In this document: one piece after another, positions 9,499-20,151 of the stretch | Numbering within the stretch: position 1 is the first letter of the stretch | Layout: each line of letters begins with the position of its first letter | Assembly (NCBI RefSeq): GCF_007748115.1 | Contig: NZ_CP036289.1 | Location: 3,472,001 to 3,536,000 of the forward strand | Origin: Bremerella volcania | GTDB lineage: Bacteria > Planctomycetota > Planctomycetia > Pirellulales > Pirellulaceae | Length of the DNA: 64,000 bases | Reading direction: 5' to 3' | Program-made: the position numbers and the translations under genes | Notes under the pieces: generated by a model | What the model saw: the letters and a program-made list of their open reading frames with translations, nothing else | What the model was told of the DNA's origin: nothing | Database searches by the model: none

Positions 9499-11754
9499 AT
9501 GTTCCCAAAACTTCTGTTGGCTTTGCTGGCATTGCTGCTCTCCACTTCACACGGCGTTCGACTTTATGCCGCTTCTTCCCAGCCGCCGAATATCATCTTC
9601 ATTTTTGTCGATGATCAAGGCTACTATGACTTGGGTTGCTACGGGGCCAGCGAAGTCAAGACCCCGCGAATCGATGGAATGTCTCACGAGGGGATTCGGT
9701 TTACCGATTACTACGCCGCGGCTCCAATCTGCAGCCCTTCTCGAGCCGGCCTTCTGACGGGCTGTTATCCTCGCCGAGTCGGAAACGAGGTCTGGGTACA
9801 TCGCGCTGATTCTCACTCGGGGATTCATCCCGACGAACTGACAATTGCCGAGTTGTTTCAGCAACATGGCTACAAGACGGCTTGCATCGGTAAGTGGCAC
9901 TTAGGCTTCCAAGAACCATTTCTGCCGCAGAGTCAGGGGTTTGACTACTATTTCGGTCTGCTTCACAACCTTGATCCGGTCGAGGCCGTCTATTTCGAGG
10001 GTGATGGGGGAGTGCCCCTGATGAGAAACCAAGACATCGTTAAACGTCCTGTCGATCCAGCCGAACTTACCAAGCTTTACACGGATGAGGCAATCCATTT
10101 TATCGAACAGAATCAGGCCGATCCTTTTTTTCTCTATCTGCCACACACGATGCTTCATAATCCACTGGGCGTGAGCGAGGCGTTCCAAGGAAGCTCGCAG
10201 TGGGACGAATACGGGGACGCGATTCAGGAGCTCGACTATCATGTTGGACGTATCTTCGACAAGCTTAAGCAGCTGAAGATTGATGACAACACCATGGTGA
10301 TTTATGCGTCTGACAACGGACGCGGACCGGGACGCACACCCAATCAAAAGATACGCGGGCGAAAGCTTTCAACCTATGAAGGAGGAATCCGCGTTCCTGC
10401 GATTGTCTGGGGGCCTGGACTGGGGTTGATGGCAGGCGAAACTTCTTCGGAAGTCATTCGAGCCATGGACTGGTATCCGACGCTTGCTACCTTGGCAGGT
10501 ATCAAGGTTCCCGAGGATCGCGTCATTGATGGACGTGACATCAGCCCTCTCTTAAACGGTGAAACCAAGGTCGTACCTTCACCCGGCATGAAAAAGTCAT
10601 TGAACGCATCGGTGCCGCTACGACGTCGCTGGGATCCTCCCGAGGAGTGGGCTTCGATCGTCAATAGAAATGAGTACAACGACGCTTTCTTCTACCATGG
10701 TAGCCAAGGCGCCCTAGCCGCAGTCCGCTGGAGGAACTGGAAGCTCTATCTGAATCCAAGCCTCGAGCTTTTCGATCTAGGCGAAGATCCAGGAGAGTCG
10801 AGTCCCGTCAAAAATGGAGAGATCATCCGAAAGCTTCGTGGTATGGCCGTTCTCTTTCAGGAAGAAATGCGAAGAGACGCTCGTCCTGCCGGAGAAACGT
10901 CCAAACCCATGGCCGATGGAAGGACCGAGATTCCAGCCCAATCCCTCGCAAGCCTTCATTCAAAAATGAATGTCACCTATGCCCGATACGGAGATCGCAC
11001 TCTGGAAATGGATCTCTATCGCCCAAAGAGCTCTTGGGGTAATTTGCCCGCGATTGTCTGCATACACGGTGGAGGATGGGCCAAGGGGAACCGAGCCGGT
11101 CACGAAAAGGTCGCCCAAGCTCTCGCCGCTCGCGGATACGTCACCGCGACCATCTCCTATCGGCTAAGTGGTGAGGCACCATTCCCGGCAGCGATCGAAG
11201 ACTGTAAAGCAGCCGTACGTTTTCTGCGGGCCAATGCTGGCGAATTGGGCATCGATTCCGGAAAGATAGGCGCGATCGGACTTTCCGCGGGAGGTCATCT
11301 AGTGGCGCTGCTCGCTACTTCCTCCGACGTCGAAGAACTCGAAGGCGAAGGAGGACACGGTGAGTTCAGTAGCGCCATTCAGGCAGCCGTTCCGATGGGC
11401 GCGCAAACTGACTTCCTTTCGAATCGCACAAATGACATTTCGGAAATGGAAGACCGCGGTCAGATCTGGAGACAGTTTCTCGGGGGAACTCAAGAGGAGA
11501 AAGTCGATACGTACCGTTTGGCATCACCGCTTCATCATCTTGACGCACAAGATCCGCCTTGTTGGTTCATTGCGGGTGAAAACGACGACGCCAGCACGCA
11601 CGCCGATCCGTTTCGCAAACGCATGAAAGAACTAGGCATACCGACTGGCCTGACGATCATCTCCAATGCGCCGCACCCTTTCCTAGGAAAGCAGGATTGG
11701 TTTGATGAAGCGATCAACTCGGCCGATCAATTCTTTCGTCAGATCTTACAGTAG
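9499..11754 (+). CDS. Bifunctional secreted sulfatase / alpha-beta hydrolase (esterase) fusion
   Basis: 751-residue exported two-domain enzyme. Signal peptide to about residue 25. The sulfatase domain covers about 28-470: NIIFIFVDDQGYYD with metal Asp pair, formylglycine motif CSPSR at Cys78, GKWHLGF, ASDNGRG and LFDLGEDPGES. After a linker the second domain, about 488-751, is a BD-FAE/COesterase-like hydrolase: oxyanion motif HGGGW at 523-527, nucleophile elbow GLSAGG with Ser596, acid Asp696 or Asp697 in GENDD, and His726 in APHPF. Both active sites look intact. One chain could thus remove sulfate and an acyl (for example acetyl or feruloyl) group from the same polysaccharide. Separate sulfatase and esterase genes are the usual arrangement; the fusion is uncommon to my knowledge. 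Confidence 0.9.
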   Translation: MFPKLLLALLALLLSTSHGVRLYAASSQPPNIIFIFVDDQGYYDLGCYGASEVKTPRIDGMSHEGIRFTDYYAAAPICSPSRAGLLTGCYPRRVGNEVWVHRADSHSGIHPDELTIAELFQQHGYKTACIGKWHLGFQEPFLPQSQGFDYYFGLLHNLDPVEAVYFEGDGGVPLMRNQDIVKRPVDPAELTKLYTDEAIHFIEQNQADPFFLYLPHTMLHNPLGVSEAFQGSSQWDEYGDAIQELDYHVGRIFDKLKQLKIDDNTMVIYASDNGRGPGRTPNQKIRGRKLSTYEGGIRVPAIVWGPGLGLMAGETSSEVIRAMDWYPTLATLAGIKVPEDRVIDGRDISPLLNGETKVVPSPGMKKSLNASVPLRRRWDPPEEWASIVNRNEYNDAFFYHGSQGALAAVRWRNWKLYLNPSLELFDLGEDPGESSPVKNGEIIRKLRGMAVLFQEEMRRDARPAGETSKPMADGRTEIPAQSLASLHSKMNVTYARYGDRTLEMDLYRPKSSWGNLPAIVCIHGGGWAKGNRAGHEKVAQALAARGYVTATISYRLSGEAPFPAAIEDCKAAVRFLRANAGELGIDSGKIGAIGLSAGGHLVALLATSSDVEELEGEGGHGEFSSAIQAAVPMGAQTDFLSNRTNDISEMEDRGQIWRQFLGGTQEEKVDTYRLASPLHHLDAQDPPCWFIAGENDDASTHADPFRKRMKELGIPTGLTIISNAPHPFLGKQDWFDEAINSADQFFRQILQ

Positions 11755-11936
11755 ATCCCCTAGCAAATGACGGCTATAGGGGAACATCCGCTGAGCGAAT
11801 GTTCCGTCTTTCGCTTCTCATGTAAGCGAAGATTTCCGCGAAGTACATACCTATGCGGAAACTCCTTTCCCATGACGGTCTCTTGGGCTACTACGCCACA
11901 GACAAGAGGCAAAACGCACGCATTGATTTACCGTCC

Positions 11937-12940
11937 TTACCGAGTCGGAGGGTAGCTTTGCTGGTCGGCCTGCACGTCAAAATCGAATTGGTTATCGCCT
12001 GACGCGACCTCAACGATGAGGTATTCAAACATACTGTTGGTTGCGGCACTGATATTGTGATCAATCGTCTCAGTTTCAAAATGAACCGATCCATCACCAA
12101 ACAGAAAATTGACTCCGCCCGGATGATTTGACGCGAAGCCTTGTCGATGATCAAAGTCCGTTGAACTTAGCGGCCCCAAGTTGATGGGAAGCCTTCCCGA
12201 CCCAGCGACATAAACCAAGCCTTCTTCTCCGTCGTTAAACTTTTGAGAGGAAGTCCCGTAGACGACGCCTGCCCCCATGATCTCGCCGCCTAGCTGGTAA
12301 CATCGCTCACCGACAAACAAGGTGTTGGTAAGTCCATCCGTAATATCAGCAAATCGATGTGGCGCATTGTACCGAGCACAAACAAAACTCCCGTCTGGGT
12401 CTCTACGATCTACAAAATCTTTGTCGTTCACGACGACGTAATCGGATCGAGCGAGGTCGTTATTACTGCCAAGCAGGACCGGCTTGACGTCGTTGAGATC
12501 AGGTCCGGCGGTCGAAGGGCACATGAATGCCGTAACTGGGATTTGCATGAGCGTTAGCAAATTCGAGTCATTCACGGCATCATCCAATGCGCTATAGCCG
12601 TCACTTGTTTGCAGAATGGGCCAGTTATTACCCCCCTAGTTGCTCCCTTGCGTGATATTTAGTCGATCATAGGTGTTCGCTAGTTCAAGCTGCGGCATGA
12701 TATAGACACACCACCCCCAAAATGCGTCACGGTTACGTTCTGTGGTGGCCGGAACAAGTTTGCCGTAAGTGTCATGAAATTGTGCATCGCAATGCCAATC
12801 TGCTTCAGATTGTTCGTGCACTCCATTCATCGTGCCGCTTCGCGGGCTTGTTGTACCGCTGGCAGTAAGAGCGCGATCAAGACGCCAATAATGGCGATCA
12901 CTACTAAAAGCTCGACCAGCGTAAATTCTCGACGGAGCAT
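11937..12940 (-). pseudogene. DUF1559 pseudopilin-like protein, decayed by three lesions
   Basis: Reading from 12940 the product starts [19 protein letters not shown] and AREAAR, then meets a stop TGA at 12827-12829 where relatives have Arg (CGA to TGA). Further on, MECTNNLKQIGIAMHNF is followed by a one-base loss that moves the HDTYGKLVPAT segment into the next frame, and an amber TAG at 12636-12638 interrupts that frame before GGNNWPILQTSD. The C-terminal domain is otherwise intact (ITDGLTNTLFVGERCYQ, HPGGVNFLFGDGSVHF). The gene is therefore inactive unless all three are sequencing errors, which is unlikely. It lies between the sulfatase-esterase gene and the second sigma operon and points toward the former. 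No lipoprotein partner is seen beside it. Confidence 0.9.
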
Positions 12941-13195
12941 GGGATCTCGTTCGCATGAGATGGGGTGAAAACAAGATAAAAGATGAGATTGTTGAGCAGA
13001 TAAGAACTTCGATTCCATGAGGCCCGCTCAGTTGCTAACGGCCGAAGATCACCCCGGGTCCTGCCGTATTTCGCATTTTTTGAAAAAAATTATTTTGCAA
13101 TTCAGCAAATCTTCGCCGTTCAGGCCGTAACCATTTCAGGCAAGTGGCTATTTCCAAATACAACCGTTCATAGGCTTTGACGCAGACCCAAACGA

Positions 13196-13711
13196 ATGAC
13201 GAGCACTGAATTCATCCAGTTACTCACCAGCAGCCAATGTCGCATCTATGCGTACATTCTCTCTTTGACGTTTGATCCGGACCAAGCGGAAGACGTGCTA
13301 CAGCAGACGAATGCCCTGCTTTGGGAGAAGGCAGATCAGTTTCAGCCAGATACAAATTTTATTGCCTGGTCGTTCCGGATTGCCTACTTTCAGGTCTTGG
13401 CCCATCGCAAGACACTACAGCGAGAACGCCTGATTTTCGACGACGAGGCACTTCAGCGAATTGCAGAGACATCGAAGGACTGCGACGACACCTTCGAGGC
13501 GCGACAGCGTCTCTTACGAGAGTGCCTTGAAAAGCTCACCGATCGGCATCGTGAGTTCATTCGACGGCGTTACCAACTAGGTGCGACGCTGGAAAAGATT
13601 GCCCTCGATACAGGCACGAGCGTAAATGCAGTCAAGCAACTTTTGTTTCGAGCTCGCAATGCTCTTTATCGCTGTGTTCACGCACTACCAGACTCGGAGG
13701 CTGCGATATGA
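13196..13711 (+). CDS. ECF-type RNA polymerase sigma factor (Rhodopirellula/Verrucomicrobium type)
   Basis: 171-residue ECF sigma. Region 2 motifs: IYAYILSLTFDPDQAEDVLQQ and FIAWSFRIAYFQVLAHRK; region 4: LTDRHREFIRRRYQ and LEKIALDTGTSVNAVKQLLFRAR. Similar in length and order to the sigma at 4537-5049. The stop overlaps the start of the FecR-LamG gene by ATGA, implying translational coupling. It heads a run of plus-strand genes that includes two sulfatase genes. Confidence 0.93.
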   Translation: MTSTEFIQLLTSSQCRIYAYILSLTFDPDQAEDVLQQTNALLWEKADQFQPDTNFIAWSFRIAYFQVLAHRKTLQRERLIFDDEALQRIAETSKDCDDTFEARQRLLRECLEKLTDRHREFIRRRYQLGATLEKIALDTGTSVNAVKQLLFRARNALYRCVHALPDSEAAI

Positions 13712-15390
13712 GCAATCAGCCATCGAAGGAACTTATCGAGTTGTTTCATGCAGCCATGGATGGAACTGCGACCGAGGAGCAACGTCTATTGCTCGAGCAG
13801 CAACTACTGGAAGATCCCGAAACGTACCGATCCTTCGTCGAGCATTGCCAACTTCACGCGATGCTCGCCTGGGAGCACGGTTCGCTCGATGCACTCAAGT
13901 TTCCAATTGATCGATCAAACAGCAAAGAATCAACGGTTAAGACTCCCCAAAGGTCGTGGACAGGACTGCGAACGTTGATTTTTCTAGCAGCGAGTGCTCT
14001 TTTCGTCATCGTCTCGATTGGACTATTCTACCGGCCCGATGCTTGGTGGAAGAATGAATCGACAATTCCATCGATAGCACAAAGTTCAGGACATAGCCAC
14101 ATTCCGTGGGAAGAGCGAGATGTCGTCGGCCGCGTGACGGGGCGCAGTGGAGGAACCGTCACGATATTGGACGATGACTTCGTCCTTGGCGAAGAAGCGG
14201 AAGTCCGAACAGGCAGGTATCGCCTAGGCGATGGATTTGTCCAACTGACGTTGGACAACGACATTGAAATCTTGCTCGAATCCCCCGCTGAGTTCGAGCT
14301 TGTCTCTAACATGCGGATGACACTCTCGCGTGGACGAATGTCGGCTGTGCTACCAGAAGAAGGACGCGGATTCCTTGTCGAAACCCCTACGGCTCAGCTT
14401 GTGGACCATGGCACTGCATTCGCCATTGATGCGTCGAATGAATCGGCCAGCGAAATCCATGTTTTTCAGGGGGAAGTCTCGGTCCGGCCTCTCAAAGCAT
14501 CGCCTGGAGCGGATGATGTCTTCCTGAGAACGAACCAGGCGACGTTGATTCGGGGCGATAGTGCAATTCCCGAGGGGATCGATATCGACCATGATCGCTT
14601 TATTCGGCAACTCACTGAGCCGGAACTTCCCGAGCCCAACTTTGGCCCCCAGGTACGAGAATTCGATGTGGCTTACTATTTTCGGATGCCACTTCCCGCG
14701 GATGGGAAAACTCTCAGGAACAAGGGAAGTAAGAAGGTTGGCGCCAAGCTGTATACCAGTGGCATGAGTTCCCCTCCATTCAAACCCGGTGTGGTGGGAA
14801 GTGGACTCTATCTCGATGGCCCGAATTCCCAGGCCTACGCGGCAGTTGAAAATTACGAGCCATCACCGAGCAATCAGCTTACCGTTTGTGCCTGGGTTTG
14901 GGCGGAAAGTCGTCCTCGCTGGGCGGCGATTGCCAAGCACTGGGCGATGGAGTTTCCGAAAGATAAGCAGCGGTATGAGGGACTCGGGGGGCAATTCCAT
15001 TTTGGCCTCCACGATGACTTCGGCGACCTCGAACTTCAAGTTCGCGACTCCCAGGGCGGGGTTCAGAAACTTCGTGAGCAATCTCCACTTCCTTTGCGAA
15101 GCTGGCAATTTGTTGCGTTTGTCGCCGATGGAAAACAGGTCCAGCTGTATCGCAATGGCAAACTGGTGGCCGAAGCAGAATGTGATGGGTTGGCTACCGA
15201 CGGTCCAGGCGCGCTTGGAATTGGAGCCAAACTAAATCCGCAAGGCACCGAAGCTGATCCGCGTAACCCAGGTTTTTGGCACGGTCGTATTGATGAGCTT
15301 GCCATTTTCCACAAAGCCCTGTCCCAGCGTCAACTCATGATGCTGTGCGACATTGCCCGTAAGCATAAGGAGTTGCCAGCCAAACCCTAG
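13708..15390 (+). CDS. FecR-domain membrane protein with C-terminal LamG domain (putative anti-sigma sensor)
   Basis: 560 residues. N-terminal helical segment (ELIELFHAAMDGTATEEQ), transmembrane segment near residues 88-106 (LIFLAASALFVIVSIGLFY), FecR domain about 145-265 (ILLESPAEFELVS, GFLVETPTAQLVDHGTAFAID), and a LamG lectin-like domain about 320-545 (NQLTVCAWVWAESRPRWAAIAKHW, SWQFVAFVADG, IDELAIFHKALS). It matches the protein at 2810-4531 domain for domain. Its start overlaps the sigma stop by four bases. The sulfatase gene starts 75 bp downstream, supporting a sigma/anti-sigma/sulfatase regulon. Confidence 0.88.
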   Translation: MSNQPSKELIELFHAAMDGTATEEQRLLLEQQLLEDPETYRSFVEHCQLHAMLAWEHGSLDALKFPIDRSNSKESTVKTPQRSWTGLRTLIFLAASALFVIVSIGLFYRPDAWWKNESTIPSIAQSSGHSHIPWEERDVVGRVTGRSGGTVTILDDDFVLGEEAEVRTGRYRLGDGFVQLTLDNDIEILLESPAEFELVSNMRMTLSRGRMSAVLPEEGRGFLVETPTAQLVDHGTAFAIDASNESASEIHVFQGEVSVRPLKASPGADDVFLRTNQATLIRGDSAIPEGIDIDHDRFIRQLTEPELPEPNFGPQVREFDVAYYFRMPLPADGKTLRNKGSKKVGAKLYTSGMSSPPFKPGVVGSGLYLDGPNSQAYAAVENYEPSPSNQLTVCAWVWAESRPRWAAIAKHWAMEFPKDKQRYEGLGGQFHFGLHDDFGDLELQVRDSQGGVQKLREQSPLPLRSWQFVAFVADGKQVQLYRNGKLVAEAECDGLATDGPGALGIGAKLNPQGTEADPRNPGFWHGRIDELAIFHKALSQRQLMMLCDIARKHKELPAKP

Positions 15391-15465
15391 CTCATTTTCT
15401 GCTTGAAAGTTCATCTCGCCGGATCCTGGCATTCTTCAGACCGTTTTCCCCCTAAGGTACTCATC

Positions 15466-18375
15466 ATGACCACCCTACTGAGTCGCGCTCTTGGCGCGAT
15501 CGTTGTCGCTGCCTGCATGGCATCCACATTGAGCGCCGCCGCGCCCGCGGACAAACCCAATATCATTCTGTTGTTCATCGATGACTGGGCCTGGAACGGA
15601 AGTCCAATCCCCATGGATGACCAGCTTCCGAACTCGAAAATGCCCGTCTTGCAGATGCCAAATCTGGAGAAGCTTGCTCGCGACGGGATGAAGTTTCGCA
15701 ACGCTTATTCAGGAGCACCGCAGTGCTCGCCTTCGCGGGTTTGCGTCCAGACGGGGCAAAGCGCCCCTCGCAGTGGATATACGGTTTACCTGGGGCAACC
15801 GAAAGATGACTACTACGATACGCGAAGGCAATATGCAGGCCTGCCGGTAGTACCTAATATTTCCGATGGATCCATCGACGCAGGCACGACCACGATCGCC
15901 GAAGCGCTCCGCCCGCTAGGTTACCAAAGTGCGCATATCGGCAAATGGCATATTGGCGGGGATCCCGGCGAAGAAGGCTACGTGCTTCACGACGGAGATA
16001 CCAACAACAATCCCGGCAATACGGTCGGCAAAGTCAAACGGCTGCCCGAAGATCTAACCGATCCGAAGTTAATGTTCAGCGTGACCGAGAAGGCAATCGG
16101 CTTCATGCGTTCGCAAGCCAGCGAAGACACGCCCTTCTATCTTCAGATCTCACACTACGCAATGCACGCGGGGCGAGAATGCCTGGACGAGACCCGGAAA
16201 AAATATGCCAAACATCCGGCAGTTCAAGCGTACTACAAAGAGAATGGCACCACGGCGGAAACCATCAACCGAAATCAGGATCCGGCCGTCTGGCTGGGGA
16301 TGGGCGAAGACCTAGATACATGCATCGGCAAAGTACTCGACGAAGTCAATAAGTTGGGTATCGAGGAGAACACGTATGTTGTCGTGACCTCCGACAACGG
16401 CTATCGCCACAAATTTTATCCGGGCCTCACCCAGCCGCTGCATGGTGCCAAATGGTGGGTCTGGCAAGGGGGCGTCCGGGTGCCGATGGTCGTTCGAGGG
16501 CCAGGCATCAAGGCCGGCAGCAAGTTCGACGCCAACGTCGTCAACTACGACTTCCTTCCGACATTCGTCGACTGGGCAGGAGGCAACTCCAACACCCTTG
16601 AAAATATCGACGGCGTTAGTCTGGCCAGTTACTTGCAAGGGAAAGAACCTGACGACGAGTTCCGGAATCGGAATTTGTACTTCCACTATCCGCACTACCG
16701 AACGTCGATGCCTCACTCGGCTATGGTCTCGGGAAACAAGAAAGTCATTCATTTCTACGAGCGACCTGACATTCCGATGCTGTTTGATCTGTCTGGTGAT
16801 GAAGGGGAGGTGCAAAACATCGCCGAGAGCCAACCCAAGGTTCATCAACGGATGTTTCAAGCGATGATGGGTTACTTCAAACAGGTTGGAGCCCGGATTC
16901 CCAAGACCAACCCCGACTTCGATCGTGAGGCTTACAAGCAAACCAAAGAGTATGAAACTCGACTGCAGTGGGGACCATTCATGGGCAGTCGCGAATTGGA
17001 AGCTGACGAAGTCGAGGCCGAAGATACGCATCCGACTGCCGTGCTCAAATCTCAACCGAATGTCGTTTTCATCTTCGCGGATGATTTAGGCTATGCTGAC
17101 ATAGCCAGTTATGGACATCCCTATGCGAAGACCCCTTCGCTGGATCGACTCGCGTCCGAAGGTACGAGCTTTACTCAATTTTATGTGACTGGGGTAACTT
17201 GTAACCCTAGTCGTACTGGGCTCATGACCGGCTTGTTTCCGGCGAGATTCAAGATGTACCCGGCCGACTACGGCTTCGGCGACCGTGTCACGATCACGCA
17301 ACTATTCAAAAATGCTGGCTACCGTACGGGGCACTTCGGCAAGTGGCATATTGGTCCTGAAACAGAAGATGTGTACGGCATCGATGAGTATTCCTCAGGC
17401 GAGAAAAACGATGATCCATCCCTGGGGCGAGATGCAGGTCTTTTTAACGCGGCAATCGATTTCATAAAACGAAGCGATGGTAAGCAGCCATTCTACGTCA
17501 ACATCTGGGGCCATATCACGCATTACCCGGTGAAAGGGGATTCGGAGCTAGCCAAGCACTTTCAGAATATTGATTTCAAGCGAAGCGACTTCTCGGAGAC
17601 GATGCAAGTCAAGTTCGACGAGGCGGCAAGCATTGGGGGAGACTTGGCACAAAGCATGCGTGAATACATGGGTGAGGTCTACTCCCTCGATCTCAATATC
17701 GGCCGAGTGATGAAGACGATCGACGATCTGGGATTACGAGACAACACGATCGTTGTATTTTCCAGTGATCACGGTCCTGCACCCGTTCTACTAGGCGCAA
17801 AAATGGAATCGAAAGAGTACTCGGCCAACATGCTTGGATACGCTGGCGTTTTTCGCGGCGGAAAGCATAGCCAATACGAAGGCGGAGTACGCGTGCCGAT
17901 GATCATTCGCTGGCCCGGAAGGGTTCCTGAGGGCAAAGTCAATGAAACGAGCGTGACCTCAACCATCGACTGGATGCCAACCCTTTGCCGCATCGCAGGC
18001 ATCAACGACCTTCCTGAGGAAGTCGACGGTGAAGATATTTCTGACATCTGGTTCGGATCCGATCGCACGCGGACTATTCCGCTGTATTGGAAAACGAACT
18101 CCGCGGGCAGCCAACCGGCAATGCGTGACGGCAAATGGAAATATCATGCTGCGACTCGACGTGATCCTGCCGAGTTATATGATCTCTCGAGCGATCCATC
18201 AGAAAGCCGGAACGTAGCCGACGATCATCCCCAGGTTGTCGAGCAACTCGAAGCTAAACTTAGAGCATGGGTTCGGGACCTACCTGACGATTATGACAAG
18301 ACCGACGACAAACAGCCACGGAAGAGAGACAAGCAGGAACGGAAATCCAAAGCCGGCACCAATGGAGTCGATTGA
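15466..18375 (+). CDS. Double sulfatase: two complete S1 sulfatase domains in one secreted chain
   Basis: 969 residues. The start at 15466 gives a signal peptide ([24 protein letters not shown]). Domain 1, about 26-520: [14 protein letters not shown], formylglycine motif CSPSR with Cys87, [19 protein letters not shown]. Domain 2, about 553-950: [19 protein letters not shown], motif CNPSR with Cys579, [29 protein letters not shown]. Both domains keep Asp pairs and the modifiable Cys, so both may be active, possibly on two positions of one sulfated sugar. The C-terminal tail is very basic and acidic ([15 protein letters not shown]). A family member normally has one domain in 450-550 residues, so this is a fusion or tandem duplication with strong divergence. 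Confidence 0.92.
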   Translation: MTTLLSRALGAIVVAACMASTLSAAAPADKPNIILLFIDDWAWNGSPIPMDDQLPNSKMPVLQMPNLEKLARDGMKFRNAYSGAPQCSPSRVCVQTGQSAPRSGYTVYLGQPKDDYYDTRRQYAGLPVVPNISDGSIDAGTTTIAEALRPLGYQSAHIGKWHIGGDPGEEGYVLHDGDTNNNPGNTVGKVKRLPEDLTDPKLMFSVTEKAIGFMRSQASEDTPFYLQISHYAMHAGRECLDETRKKYAKHPAVQAYYKENGTTAETINRNQDPAVWLGMGEDLDTCIGKVLDEVNKLGIEENTYVVVTSDNGYRHKFYPGLTQPLHGAKWWVWQGGVRVPMVVRGPGIKAGSKFDANVVNYDFLPTFVDWAGGNSNTLENIDGVSLASYLQGKEPDDEFRNRNLYFHYPHYRTSMPHSAMVSGNKKVIHFYERPDIPMLFDLSGDEGEVQNIAESQPKVHQRMFQAMMGYFKQVGARIPKTNPDFDREAYKQTKEYETRLQWGPFMGSRELEADEVEAEDTHPTAVLKSQPNVVFIFADDLGYADIASYGHPYAKTPSLDRLASEGTSFTQFYVTGVTCNPSRTGLMTGLFPARFKMYPADYGFGDRVTITQLFKNAGYRTGHFGKWHIGPETEDVYGIDEYSSGEKNDDPSLGRDAGLFNAAIDFIKRSDGKQPFYVNIWGHITHYPVKGDSELAKHFQNIDFKRSDFSETMQVKFDEAASIGGDLAQSMREYMGEVYSLDLNIGRVMKTIDDLGLRDNTIVVFSSDHGPAPVLLGAKMESKEYSANMLGYAGVFRGGKHSQYEGGVRVPMIIRWPGRVPEGKVNETSVTSTIDWMPTLCRIAGINDLPEEVDGEDISDIWFGSDRTRTIPLYWKTNSAGSQPAMRDGKWKYHAATRRDPAELYDLSSDPSESRNVADDHPQVVEQLEAKLRAWVRDLPDDYDKTDDKQPRKRDKQERKSKAGTNGVD

Positions 18376-18461
18376 GTCTGTTTTCCAAAGCGTCTGAAAT
18401 ATTGTTGCTTGTGCAATCAACTTACTCGGTTCCCAAATCGCTTGCTGCACCCTTTCTTTTT

Positions 18462-18482
18462 TCAAGTGGCCTCTCCACTTGA
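18462..18482. promoter_or_regulatory. Perfect 8-bp inverted repeat between two sulfatase genes
   Basis: Arms TCAAGTGG (18462-18469) and CCACTTGA (18475-18482) with a 5-nt loop, 43 bp before the next start. No T run follows on the plus strand, so it may be an operator or RNA stem instead of a terminator. Confidence 0.45.
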
Positions 18483-18524
18483 CAATTGAGAGAAGATCGA
18501 AGAACTCAATCGTGAGACGAAAAC

Positions 18525-20009
18525 ATGAACTCCTTCCCTTCTATAGTTGGCACCTTCTTTTTATTGCTTGCATGGGGCGTTTCTCTTGCTGCAGCGGATA
18601 AACCGAACGTGCTTTTCATCGTTTGTGATGACCTGAACACGCATGTGTCGACCTCTGGTTACGCGCAAATCAAGACGCCTGCGTTTGAGAAGCTTGCGAC
18701 ATCAGGGGTTACATTCGACAGAGCGTACTGTCAGTACCCCGTATGCGGACCATCGCGGGCTTCATTTCTGCATGGGCTCTACCCCCAATCGACTCAAGTT
18801 CTCGATAACAAGACGGATATACGAGATGTCCGTCCAGGAACGGTATCGTTACCGCAATTGTTCAAGGAGTCAGGGTATTGGACCGGAGCCGTGGGCAAGG
18901 TCTTTCACAACGAAACGATCGACCCAGGTAATCTTGCTTGGAACGAAATGAAAAGGTTCGAGAACGACGAGATGCCCATAGTGACGCCTATCCGCGAAAG
19001 ATTTGAAGCAAAGCATGGCTCGGTCTGGGAGGGCAAAGCTAGAAAAGCATGGCGAGAGTTCTATCCTACCATCGCTACCCAAACTCGAGGCCAGCAGCCT
19101 GGGTATGGTCCGACAGGCTTGGAAGATCACCAGCACAAAGATGGGAAGAATGCTCGCCAGATTGCTGCCTGGCTCAAGTCGGAAGTTTACGGAGACCAAC
19201 CCTTCTTCATGGCCTGTGGGATTCAAAAACCACACGTACCCTTCTTGGCACCGGACAAATACTTCGCCATGTACCCGAAAGAAGAATTGAACTTCGAACC
19301 AGCTTCCCTTGAATTCTGGGACCACGTTCCCCCGATCGCAGGGACGAAAAGGTACGAAGGTTTCGGCCTTGAATTCGGAAAGGAGAATAAGCAACTACGC
19401 GGCGATTACATCCAAGCCTACCATGCTTGTATTTCCTTTATCGACGCCCAAATTGGCCTCGTCTTAAATGCCTTGGAAGAGAGTGGCCACGCCGACGATA
19501 CGATTGTCGTATTGACTTCCGATCATGGCTATCTTCTCGGTGAGAAATTCATGTGGGGTAAAGTGATGTTATTTGAGCTTTGTGACCGCGTTCCTTTGGT
19601 CGTCCGTGTTCCTAGGTCAATTCATGCTGCCTCCGATAACGCTGGCCAAAAGAGCGACAGCCTGGTTGAATTGGTCGACCTCTACCCGACGCTCGTTGAA
19701 TTATGTGAACTCGAGCCGCCAGCAGGCCTTCAAGGAACGAGCCTTGTCGGTATTCTGAAAGACCCCTCGGCCGAAGTCAAAGAGGTCGCATACACCGTCG
19801 TGACTCGCGGGGCCAACCTTGGCAAGGCCATACGAACAACACGATATCGATACACCCTATGGCCGAGTGGAGAAGAGCTCTACGACCTTGAGGAAGACCC
19901 GCAAGAGACGCATAACCTGGCGAAAGACGCTCGGCATATGGATACTCTCAAGGCAATGAGAAAAAAGCTGGCAGAAACCGAGGCGAGAGCTTCGTCGAGA
20001 ATCAAATAA
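18525..20009 (+). CDS. Secreted sulfatase, iduronate-2-sulfatase-like
   Basis: 494 residues; signal peptide ending near residue 24 (ALLAWGVSLAAA-type). Sulfatase motifs: NVLFIVCDDLNTH (the D-D-L-N form typical of iduronate-2-sulfatase-like enzymes), formylglycine motif CGPSR at Cys74, GKVFHN in place of GKWH, KPHVPFLAPDKYF, TSDHGYLLGEKFMWGK and LYDLEEDPQETHNL. These point to the S1_7-like branch acting on uronate or related sulfated sugars, but specificity is inferred. It is the last gene of the second sulfatase run and is followed by a terminator hairpin. Confidence 0.92.
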   Translation: MNSFPSIVGTFFLLLAWGVSLAAADKPNVLFIVCDDLNTHVSTSGYAQIKTPAFEKLATSGVTFDRAYCQYPVCGPSRASFLHGLYPQSTQVLDNKTDIRDVRPGTVSLPQLFKESGYWTGAVGKVFHNETIDPGNLAWNEMKRFENDEMPIVTPIRERFEAKHGSVWEGKARKAWREFYPTIATQTRGQQPGYGPTGLEDHQHKDGKNARQIAAWLKSEVYGDQPFFMACGIQKPHVPFLAPDKYFAMYPKEELNFEPASLEFWDHVPPIAGTKRYEGFGLEFGKENKQLRGDYIQAYHACISFIDAQIGLVLNALEESGHADDTIVVLTSDHGYLLGEKFMWGKVMLFELCDRVPLVVRVPRSIHAASDNAGQKSDSLVELVDLYPTLVELCELEPPAGLQGTSLVGILKDPSAEVKEVAYTVVTRGANLGKAIRTTRYRYTLWPSGEELYDLEEDPQETHNLAKDARHMDTLKAMRKKLAETEARASSRIK

Positions 20010-20114
20010 CCCAACCATTTCATTGGCAGATCGATTCCCAAGCTTGTTACATTGTCAACACGATCAGACATCTAGCGTGTTCGATTAACGGAGTACTCAA
20101 CCCAAGAAATAAAA

Positions 20115-20151
20115 AAAGCCGCTGACCTTCATTTCACAAATCAGAGGCTTT
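20115..20151 (+). terminator. Rho-independent-type terminator
   Basis: Arms AAAGCCGCTGA and TCAGAGGCTTT pair with a single internal mismatch around a 15-nt loop; it follows the sulfatase stop by about 105 bp. The flank GTAGAGCGAGA is shared with the terminator at 7174, so the two are copies of one element type. Confidence 0.7.
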
